Assembly (NCBI RefSeq): GCF_019139815.1
Contig: NZ_CP077079.1
Location: forward strand, 5,339,001 to 5,403,000
Direction: 5' to 3'
DNA length: 64,000 nucleotides
DNA from: Pseudomonas asgharzadehiana
GTDB taxonomy: Bacteria > Pseudomonadota > Gammaproteobacteria > Pseudomonadales > Pseudomonadaceae
This document shows, in pieces, positions 55,739 to 63,828 of this stretch (positions are counted from its first letter, which is position 1; the number at the start of each line of letters is the position of its first letter). Position numbers and translations under genes: made by a program. A model generated the notes under the pieces. That model did no database searches. It was not told the DNA's origin and was given only the letters and a program-made list of their open reading frames with translations.

Positions 55739-56506
55739 CTACATTCCTTTACGCCGCTCCGCACGCGCTACCCGCTGAACCTCCTGACGCACTTCCTCCA
55801 ACACCTCCTGCACATACTCCAAATGACGCGTTGAGACTTCTCGCGCCTGCTCGGCCCGCCCTTCGATAATCGCCAGGTACAAATCCCGGTGCTGACTGAT
55901 CAGCATGTCGCGGGTTTCCGTACGCTGCTGGTACATGCCACCAATGTTGGTCACCACGTTACGCTTGAGCAGGTCGAACAAACCGCGAATGGTGTGCAGC
56001 AACACCGCATTATGGCTGGCCTCGGCAATTGCCAAGTGGAACCTCGCATCCGCCACCCCCTCCTCGGCCCGGCTCACTTCGTCGACACGGGTGTAGCAAT
56101 CCTGAAGGGCATCAAACGCAGCGGTCAGCCGCTCGCGATCGACTTCGGTCGCACGCAACGCGGCGTAATAGGCACAGGACGCTTCAAGCGTCTGACGAAA
56201 CTCCAGCAGGTCGCGCTGCGCTTCAGGGTTGTTTTCCAGCAAGTGCAGCAGCGGATCGCTGAAGGTCGACCCCAGGGACTCTGCGACATAATTGCCGCCG
56301 CCCTGACGACTCACCAACAGCCCTTTGGCAGCCAGCTTCTGGATAGCCTCCCGCAACGATGGGCGCGATACGCCAAACCGCTCAGCCAAGGCGCGCTCGG
56401 CCGGCAAGCGCTCGCCCGACTTCAACGTGCCCTCGAGAATCATGCCCTCAAGTTGCTCGACAATATCGTCAGACAAACGGCGCTGACGCACCTGATCAAA
56501 CCCCAT
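55739..56506 (-). CDS. lldR: Lactate-responsive GntR/FadR-family repressor LldR
   Basis: 255-aa regulator: winged-helix domain (residues ~8-75; SGERLPAERALAERFGVSRPSLREAIQKLAAKGLL) and an all-helical FCD ligand domain with metal-binding histidines (ARFHLAIAEASHN, HRDLYLAI). LldR proteins repress lactate genes until lactate binds. It is divergent from lldP, and a TTGGTATTACCAA palindrome stands in the lldP promoter. Confidence 0.9.
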   Translation of the reverse strand: MGFDQVRQRRLSDDIVEQLEGMILEGTLKSGERLPAERALAERFGVSRPSLREAIQKLAAKGLLVSRQGGGNYVAESLGSTFSDPLLHLLENNPEAQRDLLEFRQTLEASCAYYAALRATEVDRERLTAAFDALQDCYTRVDEVSRAEEGVADARFHLAIAEASHNAVLLHTIRGLFDLLKRNVVTNIGGMYQQRTETRDMLISQHRDLYLAIIEGRAEQAREVSTRHLEYVQEVLEEVRQEVQRVARAERRKGM

Positions 56507-56651
56507 AACTCGCTCTCCACCATCCCGACCACTCGCCGGGCCCTCTATTCTGGCCTATCGCCAAACTTCCAGCACCTATCAGAACACCTTCGTTTTACCC
56601 GATCAGAGGCCTCCAGCAGCGACCTACGACCAAAGTTTCGCAGGCGGCAAA

Positions 56652-56680
56652 TTGACACATCCTCCGAAGGCTTTTAACCT
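56652..56680 (+). promoter_or_regulatory. Sigma-70 promoter of lldP
   Basis: TTGACA, 17 bases, TAACCT. The -35 is perfect. Transcription would start near 56687. Confidence 0.7.
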
Positions 56681-56697
56681 AGCCGGCAGCGATTGTA

Positions 56698-56714
56698 AAT
56701 TGGTATTACCAATT
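56698..56714. promoter_or_regulatory. LldR operator
   Basis: AATTGGTATTACCAATT, a perfect palindrome with the TNGT-N3-ACNA core of FadR-type operators, about 12 bases after the predicted lldP start site, where it would block transcription. Confidence 0.8.
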
Positions 56715-56728
56715 ATCCAAGCTGACCA

Positions 56729-56739
56729 AACAACAACAA
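56729..56739 (+). promoter_or_regulatory. A-rich Hfq/Crc target motif before lldP
   Basis: AACAACAACAA (four AAN repeats) lies immediately 5' of the lldP ribosome site CAGGGG (56741-56746). Position and pattern match Hfq/Crc targets in Pseudomonas. Confidence 0.65.
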
Positions 56740-56755
56740 TCAGGGGCCACCCCAT

Positions 56756-58450
56756 ATGCAAACCTGGCAACAGCTCTACAGCCCACTCGGCAGCCTCGGC
56801 CTGTCCGCATTGGCCGCCGTCATTCCGATCGTATTCTTCTTCCTGGCCCTGGCCGTGTTCCGCCTCAAAGGCCATGTAGCTGGCAGCATCACGCTCGCGC
56901 TGTCGATCCTGGTCGCAATCTTTGCCTTCCAGATGCCGGTGGACATGGCGTTCGCAGCCGCCGGTTATGGCTTCGCCTATGGCCTCTGGCCTATCGCGTG
57001 GATCATCGTCGCGGCCGTGTTCCTCTACAAACTCACCGTCAAGAGCGGCCAGTTCGAGATCATTCGCAGCTCAGTCCTGTCGATCACTGACGACCAGCGC
57101 CTGCAAGTCCTGCTGATCGGCTTCTGCTTCGGGGCCTTCCTCGAAGGTGCCGCCGGCTTCGGCGCTCCCGTGGCGATCACCGCCGCATTGCTGGTAGGCC
57201 TGGGTTTCAACCCGCTGTACGCAGCCGGGCTGTGCCTGATTGCCAACACCGCGCCCGTTGCCTTCGGCGCCCTGGGCATCCCGATCATCGTTGCCGGCCA
57301 AGTGACCGGCATCGATGCGTTCAAGATTGGCGCCATGACAGGCCGGCAACTGCCCCTGCTGTCACTGTTCGTGCCGTTCTGGCTAGTGTTCATGATGGAC
57401 GGCCTGCGCGGCGTGCGCGAAACCTGGCCGGCAGCACTGGTGGCAGGCTTGAGCTTTGCTATCACCCAATACTTCACCTCCAACTTCATCGGCCCCGAAC
57501 TGCCGGACATCACCTCGGCCCTGGCCAGCCTGATTTCCCTCACCCTATTCCTGAAAGTCTGGCAACCCAAGCGCACCGCAGGCGCGCAGATTGCCGGCGC
57601 CACCTCCGGCGTAGCGATCACCGCCAGCGCCGGCGGCTTCGGCTTACCCCGCAGCACCGTCGCCTCGCCTTACAGCTTGGGCCAGATCTTCAAAGCCTGG
57701 TCGCCGTTCCTGATCCTCACCGTACTCGTCACCATCTGGACCCTCAAACCGTTCAAGGCGATGTTCGCCGCCGGCGGGTCGATGTACAGCTGGGTGTTCA
57801 ACTTCGCGATCCCACATCTGGACCAATTGGTGGTCAAAGTCGCGCCGATCGTCACCGCCCCGACCGCCGTTGCGGCCGTCTTCAAGCTAGACCCGATTTC
57901 AGCGACCGGCACCGCGATCTTCTTCTCTGCCCTGATCTCAATGCTGGTCCTGAAGATCGACATAAAAACTGGTCTTACCACTTTTAAAGAGACCTTTTAC
58001 GAACTGCGCTGGCCAATCTTGTCTATCGGCATGGTGTTGGCATTCGCCTTTGTCACCAACTACTCCGGCATGTCCTCGACCATGGCCTTGGTATTGGCCG
58101 GCACCGGCGCAGCCTTCCCGTTCTTCTCGCCGTTCCTTGGCTGGCTGGGGGTTTTCCTGACAGGCTCCGACACATCCTCCAACGCCTTGTTCAGCTCGCT
58201 GCAAGCCACCACCGCGCACCAGATCGGCGTCAACGACACGCTGCTGGTGGCCGCGAACACCAGCGGCGGCGTGACCGGCAAAATGATCTCACCACAATCA
58301 ATCGCCGTGGCCTGCGCCGCCACCGGGCTGGTCGGCAAAGAATCCGACCTGTTCCGCTTCACCCTCAAGCACAGCCTGTTTTTCGCCACGATCGTCGGGC
58401 TGATCACGCTGGCCCAGGCCTACTGGTTTACCGGCATGCTGGTGCACTGA
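56756..58450 (+). CDS. lldP: L-lactate permease
   Basis: 564-aa inner-membrane lactate transporter (LctP family) with about 12-14 hydrophobic segments and signature stretches [35 protein letters not shown] and [19 protein letters not shown]. Takes up L- and D-lactate and glycolate. The next gene, 70 bases on, is the D-lactate dehydrogenase; the usual intervening lldD is missing. Confidence 0.95.
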   Translation: MQTWQQLYSPLGSLGLSALAAVIPIVFFFLALAVFRLKGHVAGSITLALSILVAIFAFQMPVDMAFAAAGYGFAYGLWPIAWIIVAAVFLYKLTVKSGQFEIIRSSVLSITDDQRLQVLLIGFCFGAFLEGAAGFGAPVAITAALLVGLGFNPLYAAGLCLIANTAPVAFGALGIPIIVAGQVTGIDAFKIGAMTGRQLPLLSLFVPFWLVFMMDGLRGVRETWPAALVAGLSFAITQYFTSNFIGPELPDITSALASLISLTLFLKVWQPKRTAGAQIAGATSGVAITASAGGFGLPRSTVASPYSLGQIFKAWSPFLILTVLVTIWTLKPFKAMFAAGGSMYSWVFNFAIPHLDQLVVKVAPIVTAPTAVAAVFKLDPISATGTAIFFSALISMLVLKIDIKTGLTTFKETFYELRWPILSIGMVLAFAFVTNYSGMSSTMALVLAGTGAAFPFFSPFLGWLGVFLTGSDTSSNALFSSLQATTAHQIGVNDTLLVAANTSGGVTGKMISPQSIAVACAATGLVGKESDLFRFTLKHSLFFATIVGLITLAQAYWFTGMLVH

Positions 58451-58520
58451 GACCTGCACGTAATAGGGTAAGAACCGACGCCGGCCCCTTATACCGGCGT
58501 CAGCTACTTTTGGAGGACCC

Positions 58521-61334
58521 ATGAGCCTGCCTGCCGCTTTCCTTGCTGACGTCGCACAGCTGATTCCGAAACAGCGGTGCTTTGACGACCCGCTTTCCAC
58601 CCTCGCATTCGGCACAGACGCCAGCTTTTACCGACTGATCCCACAACTGGTTATCCGCGTGGAGTCGGAAGACGAAGTGGTCGCTCTGCTGCAACTGGCC
58701 CAGCGCGACCGCGTGCCGGTGACTTTTCGCGCAGCCGGCACCAGCCTGTCCGGGCAAGCGATAAGCGACTCGGTGCTGATCGTGCTGGGGGATAACTGGA
58801 ACGGCCGCGAAATTCGCGGGCAAGGCACGCAGATCCGCTTGCAGCCCGGCGTGATCGGCGCCCAGGCCAATGCGTGGCTGGCACCGTTCGGGCGCAAGAT
58901 CGGGCCGGACCCGGCGTCGATCAATGCCTGCAAGATCGGCGGAATCGCCGCCAACAATGCCAGCGGCATGTGTTGTGGTACCGCTCAAAACACCTATCAC
59001 ACCCTCGCCGGCATCCGCCTGGTGCTGGCCGACGGCAGTCGCCTGGACACCGAAGACGCGGCCAGCGTCAGTGCCTTTCGCGAACAGCACGGCGCTCTGC
59101 TTGAGCGCCTGGCGACATTGGGGCGCGAGACGCGGGCAAATGCCGAACTGGCTGCGAAAATCCGCCACAAATATCGCCTGAAAAATACCACCGGCCTGTC
59201 ACTCAACGCCCTGGTCGATTTTGACGAGCCGCTGGATATTCTCAGCCATCTGCTGATAGGTTCCGAAGGGACCTTGGGGTTTATCAGCGCCATCACCTAC
59301 GACACTGTGGTCGATCACCCGAACAAGGCGTCGGCATTAATCGTGTTTCCGGACGTTGAAACCTGCTGCAACGCAGTGACCGTTCTGAAAACCCAACCAG
59401 TCTCAGCCGTAGAATTATTGGATCGACGCAGCATGCGCTCGGTGCAGGACAAACCGGGCATGCCGGCTTTCGTACAGCACCTTTCGGAAAATGCCTGCGC
59501 CCTGCTCATCGAATCCCGCGCTGCGTCGCCCTCCCTGCTGCACGAACAACTGGCGCTGATCATGGCGTCCCTGGCCGTTTTTCCGGTTGAGAAACAGGTC
59601 GATTTCACCGAAGACCCCACAGAAAACGCGCGGCTGTGGGCAATCCGCAAAGACACCTTCCCCGCCGTCGGCGCGGTGCGCAAAACCGGCACCACGGTAA
59701 TTATCGAAGACGTGACCTTCCCGGTCGAACAACTGGCCATCGGCGTGAACCGTTTGATCGAGCTGTTCGACAAACATCACTACGACGAAGCCATCCTTTT
59801 CGGACACGCCCTGGAAGGCAATCTGCACTTCGTGTTCACCCAAGGCTTCAACAGCGCGCAAGAAGTCGCACGCTATCAAGCGTTCATGGACGACGTCGCA
59901 CAGTTGGTAGCCGTGGAGTTCGGCGGCTCATTGAAAGCCGAGCACGGCACCGGCCGCAATATGGCGCCTTTCGTGGAGTTGGAATGGGGCAGCGAGGCTT
60001 ACCAGTTGATGTGGCAGCTCAAGCGCCTGCTCGACCCCAGCGGCATCCTCAACCCGGATGTGGTGCTCAGCGAAGACCCGCAGATTCACCTCAAGCACCT
60101 CAAACCGCTGCCTGCCGCCGATGAACTGGTGGACAAGTGCATCGAGTGCGGGTTCTGCGAGCCGGTCTGCCCATCCAAGGGGCTGACCTTGAGCCCGCGC
60201 CAGCGCATCGTGATCTGGCGTGATATCCAGGCGAAGAAACGCGCCGGCATCGATACCGCAAAACTGGAAGAGGCCTACCACTATCAAGGCATCGACACCT
60301 GCGCGGCTACCGGGCTGTGTGCCCAACGCTGTCCTGTGGGAATAAACACAGGCGATCTGGTGAAAAAGTTGCGCAGCCGTAACGCCGACCGTACGAAAAC
60401 GGCCGAATGGCTTGCCACCCATTTCGCCACCGCATTGCAGGGAGCACGCTTTACCCTGCACGTGGCTAATGGCGCACGCATGCTGCTGGGCGCACCTCGC
60501 CTGGCGAAGCTATCGGCTAAGGTGACCAAACTGTCCAACGGGCAAATCCCGCAGTGGACCAACGCCATGCCTCAGCCGGAAAAAGCCATTCGCTTCAGCC
60601 CGCCGGTGATGGACGAACGCCCTCGCGTTGTCTACCTCGCGGCTTGCGTGTCACGTGCGATGGGCCCGGCTGCCGATGATAAAGAGCAAATGTCGCTGTA
60701 CGACAAAACCCGTGGCCTGCTGGAAAAAGCCGGTTACCAGGTGGTACTTCCCGACAACCAGGACAGCCTGTGCTGCGGCCAGCCGTTCGCCTCCAAAGGC
60801 TACACCGAACAGGCCGAACACAAACGCCAGGAACTGATCGGCGCCCTGCTCCACGCCAGCCGTGGTGGCCTTGACCCCATCTATTGCGACACCAGCCCCT
60901 GCACCCTGCGCCTGGTGCAAGACCTCGGCGAAACGCGGCTGGACCTCTACGACCCCGTGCGTTTTATCCGCACGCACCTGATCGACCGCCTTGATTTCAC
61001 ACCTCAGGATGCGCCAATCGCCGTGCACGTCACCTGCAGCACCCAGCACCTTGGCGAGAGCCAGGCATTGATCGACCTGGCCCGGCGCTGCGCTAAAACC
61101 GTAGTGATCCCGGAAGGCATCCACTGCTGTGGCTTTGCCGGTGACAAAGGCTTCACCACGCCGGAACTCAACGCCCACTCGCTGCGCTCCCTCAAAGACG
61201 CGGTGCAACATTGCAGCGAAGGTATCTCCACCAGCCGCACCTGCGAAATCGGCCTGAGCCAACATGGCGGCATCGACTACCACGGGTTGGTATACCTCGT
61301 GGACCGCGTTACCCAGGCCCGCGCCCTCCACTAA
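58521..61334 (+). CDS. dld: FAD- and Fe-S-dependent D-lactate dehydrogenase
   Basis: 937-aa NAD-independent D-lactate dehydrogenase (the lldE/D-iLDH type). N-terminal FAD-binding type 4 domain (VTFRAAGTSLSGQAISD; GGIAANNASGMCCG), FAD-oxidase C-terminal domain (DKHHYDEAILFGHALEGNLHFV), two 4Fe-4S motifs CIECGFCEPVCP and CAATGLCAQRCP, and two CCG motifs (CCGQPF, CCGFAG). GGAGG precedes the ATG. Feeds electrons to the quinone pool, converting D-lactate to pyruvate. Confidence 0.92.
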   Translation: MSLPAAFLADVAQLIPKQRCFDDPLSTLAFGTDASFYRLIPQLVIRVESEDEVVALLQLAQRDRVPVTFRAAGTSLSGQAISDSVLIVLGDNWNGREIRGQGTQIRLQPGVIGAQANAWLAPFGRKIGPDPASINACKIGGIAANNASGMCCGTAQNTYHTLAGIRLVLADGSRLDTEDAASVSAFREQHGALLERLATLGRETRANAELAAKIRHKYRLKNTTGLSLNALVDFDEPLDILSHLLIGSEGTLGFISAITYDTVVDHPNKASALIVFPDVETCCNAVTVLKTQPVSAVELLDRRSMRSVQDKPGMPAFVQHLSENACALLIESRAASPSLLHEQLALIMASLAVFPVEKQVDFTEDPTENARLWAIRKDTFPAVGAVRKTGTTVIIEDVTFPVEQLAIGVNRLIELFDKHHYDEAILFGHALEGNLHFVFTQGFNSAQEVARYQAFMDDVAQLVAVEFGGSLKAEHGTGRNMAPFVELEWGSEAYQLMWQLKRLLDPSGILNPDVVLSEDPQIHLKHLKPLPAADELVDKCIECGFCEPVCPSKGLTLSPRQRIVIWRDIQAKKRAGIDTAKLEEAYHYQGIDTCAATGLCAQRCPVGINTGDLVKKLRSRNADRTKTAEWLATHFATALQGARFTLHVANGARMLLGAPRLAKLSAKVTKLSNGQIPQWTNAMPQPEKAIRFSPPVMDERPRVVYLAACVSRAMGPAADDKEQMSLYDKTRGLLEKAGYQVVLPDNQDSLCCGQPFASKGYTEQAEHKRQELIGALLHASRGGLDPIYCDTSPCTLRLVQDLGETRLDLYDPVRFIRTHLIDRLDFTPQDAPIAVHVTCSTQHLGESQALIDLARRCAKTVVIPEGIHCCGFAGDKGFTTPELNAHSLRSLKDAVQHCSEGISTSRTCEIGLSQHGGIDYHGLVYLVDRVTQARALH

Positions 61335-61470
61335 TCCTGCAAAAAAACAGAACCCCTGCGCTCCGGCGCAGTCATCTGCATAGGCCTCGGCGAACGAGGC
61401 CCATCAGTGATGTCGCTGGCAGCACTTGAACGCCAGCAGCGTCGAGCCCTTTTGCGCAAGGAGATACCCT

Positions 61471-61749
61471 ATGAAGCGTTCCGCTCTTGCTGGCTTGTTC
61501 ATTACCGCGGCAATGCTGGCCTCCCCTGTTTTCGCGGCGGGCGAGCCCGATCTGTGCAAGATCAACCTGGATAAAATCAACAACGGCAAGGCGCTGCTCG
61601 CGACCGACACCACGGGCAAAAGCGGCGAAATCGACACCGCCGTCTCCCAGGCCAAAGCCGCCCACGCCGCCGGTGACGACAAGAAGTGCATCGAGATCAC
61701 GTCCAAAGCCCTGCAAGATTTGCAGAACAACGAGAAAGGCGGTCAGTAA
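61471..61749 (+). CDS. Small exported protein of unknown function
   Basis: 92-aa protein with a signal peptide MKRSALAGLFITAAMLASPVFA (cut after VFA). The mature part is mostly helical and charged, with two cysteines (DLCKINLD and KKCIEITSK) that could form a disulfide, and an Ala/Lys-rich middle. AAGGAG is 7 bases before the ATG, so it is a real gene. I do not recognise the family. It stands alone between dld and ssrA. Confidence 0.75.
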   Translation: MKRSALAGLFITAAMLASPVFAAGEPDLCKINLDKINNGKALLATDTTGKSGEIDTAVSQAKAAHAAGDDKKCIEITSKALQDLQNNEKGGQ

Positions 61750-61755
61750 ACGATG

Positions 61756-61775
61756 GGCCAACCTACGGGTTGGCC
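61756..61775 (+). terminator. Terminator after the small exported protein
   Basis: GGCCAACC-TACG-GGTTGGCC followed by TTCC, seven bases after the stop. Its right arm overlaps the candidate -35 of ssrA. Confidence 0.6.
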
Positions 61776-61799
61776 TTCCGTGAGCATTTGGCGTACACT
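61770..61799 (+). promoter_or_regulatory. Candidate ssrA promoter
   Basis: TTGGCC, 18 bases, TACACT. Start would be near 61806, giving a ~36-nt 5' leader removed by RNase P. Confidence 0.4.
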
Positions 61800-61841
61800 G
61801 CACAGGCTTGTCACTCACTGGAAACAACGAGTTACAAGCAC

Positions 61842-62238
61842 GGGGCCGTTTAGGATTCGACGCCGGTCGCGAAACTTTAGGTGCATGCCGAGTTGGTAAC
61901 AGAACTCGTAAATCCACTGTTGCAACTACTTATAGTTGCCAATGACGAAAACTACGGCCAGGAATTCGCTATCGCTGCGTAAGCAGCCTTAGACCTGAGC
62001 TTCTGGTACCTTCGGGTCCAGCAATCACCAGGGGATGTCTGTAAACCCAAAGTGATTGTCATATAGAACAGAATCGCCGTGCAGTACGTTGTGGACGAAG
62101 CGGCTAAAACTTACACAACTCGCCCAAAGCACCCTGCCAGTCGGGTCGCTGAGGGTTAACTTAATAGACACGGCTAAGCATGTAGTACCGACAGCGGAGT
62201 ACTGGCGGACGGGGGTTCAAATCCCCCCGGCTCCACCA
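61842..62238 (+). ncRNA. ssrA: Transfer-messenger RNA (tmRNA)
   Basis: 397-nt one-piece tmRNA. The tRNA-like ends pair as GGGGCCG with CGGCTCC plus ACCA, including the G3-U pair recognised by alanyl-tRNA synthetase; the T-arm is GGGGGTTCAAATCCCCC. The tag frame (61939-61983) reads ANDENYGQEFAIAA, then TAA. Works with SmpB. The 3' end is also the attachment site of the element to its right. Confidence 0.97.
62205..62238 (+). other. Likely attachment site (attL) at the ssrA 3' end
   Basis: A phage-type integrase gene begins 188 bases beyond the tmRNA 3' end, reading away from it, the standard arrangement when an element integrates in the T-arm/acceptor region of tmRNA. The matching copy (attR) would be at the far end, outside the window. 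Confidence 0.65.
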
Positions 62239-62249
62239 CTTGATCATCT

Positions 62250-62276
62250 AAAGACGTCCACGGACGTCTTTTTTTG
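62250..62276 (+). terminator. Terminator of ssrA
   Basis: AAAGACGTCC / GGACGTCTTT stem followed by TTTTT, 12 bases after the tmRNA 3' end. Confidence 0.9.
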
Positions 62277-62348
62277 TGCCTGAAATCCAGTAAATACGGG
62301 GGTTTCAGGGCCACGGGAGGCTTTCCAGGCTTTTTGAGTTCCAGGCAG

Positions 62349-62404
62349 TTTGGTATTCCCAATGGTATTCCCGGCTCCCCGGCGCTAATCTTGGGAATAC
62401 CAAA
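62349..62404. repeat. Three copies of GGTATTCCC before the integrase
   Basis: GGTATTCCC occurs at 62352-62360 and 62364-62372 as direct repeats and inverted at 62393-62401. The outer copies extend to 14-bp inverted arms, TTTGGTATTCCCAA (62349-62362) and TTGGGAATACCAAA (62391-62404). The last copy lies 22 bases before the integrase ATG. Likely arm-type integrase sites or an operator. Confidence 0.75.
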
Positions 62405-62425
62405 AGGTGTCATGGAGTACTTCTC

Positions 62426-63682
62426 ATGTGCGCTCAAACCACCCGCCTCTCCGACCGCCAGCTCAAGGCGGTCAAACCGAAAGACAAGGATTACGTCCTC
62501 ACGGATGGCGACGGGCTCCAACTGCGAGTCAGGGTCAATCGCTCGATGCAGTGGAATTTCAACTACCGGCATCCAGTAACCAAGAACCGAATCAACATGG
62601 CACTCGGCTCTTATCCCGAGGTTTCTCTTGCGCAAGCGAGGAAGAAAACCGTTGAGGCCAGAGAGCTGCTTGCACAGGGCATCGATCCAAAAGCTCAGCG
62701 CAATGAGCTACAGGAAGCCAAACGAGCGGAAACGGAACACACCTTCGAGAATGTGGCCACCGCCTGGTTCGAGCTGAAGAAGGATTCCGTCACGCCGGCG
62801 TATGCCGAAGACATTTGGCGCTCCCTCACACTGCATGTTTTTCCGAGCATGAAATCAACGCCTCTCTCCGAAGTCAGCGCCCCAATGGTCATCAAGCTCC
62901 TTCGTCCGATTGAGGCCAAAGGCAGCCTCGAGACAGTTAAGCGAGTGAGCCAGCGCCTTAACGAGATCATGACCTACGGGGTCAATTCCGGAATGATCTT
63001 TGCCAACCCTCTCAGTGGCATTCGAGCGGTGTTCAAGAAACCTAAGAAAGAGAACATGGCAGCGCTACCACCAGATGAGCTTCCGGAGCTCATGATGGAA
63101 ATCGCGAACGCCAGCATCAAGCGGACGACCCGCTGCCTGATCGAATGGCAGCTACACACTATGACCCGCCCTGCCGAAGCGGCGACTACCCGATGGGAAG
63201 ACATCGACTTCGAAAAACGCATCTGGACCATCCCTCCGGAGCGAATGAAAAAGCGTCGTCCGCACACAATCCCGCTGACCGAACATGCACTCTCGTTATT
63301 GGAGACGCTTAAGCTCCATAGCGGCCACAGGGAATATGTGTTCCCGTCAGATAGAAATCCGCGCACCCACGCGAATAGCCAGACAGCCAACATGGCATTG
63401 AAACGAATGGGCTTTCAGGACCGCTTAGTCAGCCACGGCATGCGCTCCATGGCCAGCACAATTCTGAATGAGCATGGATGGGATCCGGAGCTAATCGAAG
63501 TCGCGCTGGCGCATGTCGATAAAGACGAAGTTCGAAGCGCCTACAACCGGGCGGATTACATCGAACGCCGGCGTCCGATGATGGCCTGGTGGAGTGAACA
63601 TATCCAGAAGGCAGCCACCGGCAGCCTGTCGGCATCCGCCATCAATCAAACCAGGGACCGTAACGTCGTGCCGATACGCTGA
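62426..63682 (+). CDS. Tyrosine-family integrase (P4/DUF4102 type)
   Basis: 418-aa site-specific recombinase. An N-terminal DUF4102 arm-binding domain (LSDRQLKAVKPKDKDYVLTDGDGLQLRV) is followed by a core-binding domain and the catalytic domain: Arg in MTRPAEAATTRW, HGMR (H-x-x-R), the later His in ALAHVDKDEV and the nucleophilic Tyr in RSAYNRADY. GGAG lies 8 bases before the ATG. Complete, so the element may be mobile. Confidence 0.93.
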   Translation: MCAQTTRLSDRQLKAVKPKDKDYVLTDGDGLQLRVRVNRSMQWNFNYRHPVTKNRINMALGSYPEVSLAQARKKTVEARELLAQGIDPKAQRNELQEAKRAETEHTFENVATAWFELKKDSVTPAYAEDIWRSLTLHVFPSMKSTPLSEVSAPMVIKLLRPIEAKGSLETVKRVSQRLNEIMTYGVNSGMIFANPLSGIRAVFKKPKKENMAALPPDELPELMMEIANASIKRTTRCLIEWQLHTMTRPAEAATTRWEDIDFEKRIWTIPPERMKKRRPHTIPLTEHALSLLETLKLHSGHREYVFPSDRNPRTHANSQTANMALKRMGFQDRLVSHGMRSMASTILNEHGWDPELIEVALAHVDKDEVRSAYNRADYIERRRPMMAWWSEHIQKAATGSLSASAINQTRDRNVVPIR

Positions 63683-63828
63683 GCAGGCGACAATTCGTGC
63701 CGTGCAGCAGGGCGACTGAAGTGGCGACTGTCGCTAAATCAGCCGCATTCCTGCGCTTCTTCGGCCAAGCCCCTAAGTATGGGAAGGCTCCGCATTCCCA
63801 TACTTAGGGGCTCACGCTTAAAGATCTA
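63683..63828. other. Non-coding stretch after the integrase
   Basis: 146 bases between the integrase stop and the stop of the minus-strand gene. No gene is visible. It holds the 18-bp inverted repeat at 63768-63812. Confidence 0.6.
63768..63812. repeat. Perfect 18-bp inverted repeat
   Basis: Arms AGCCCCTAAGTATGGGAA (63768-63785) and TTCCCATACTTAGGGGCT (63795-63812) around a 9-base loop. It lies between convergent genes but has no T-tract on either side, so it is not a typical intrinsic terminator. Confidence 0.85.
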
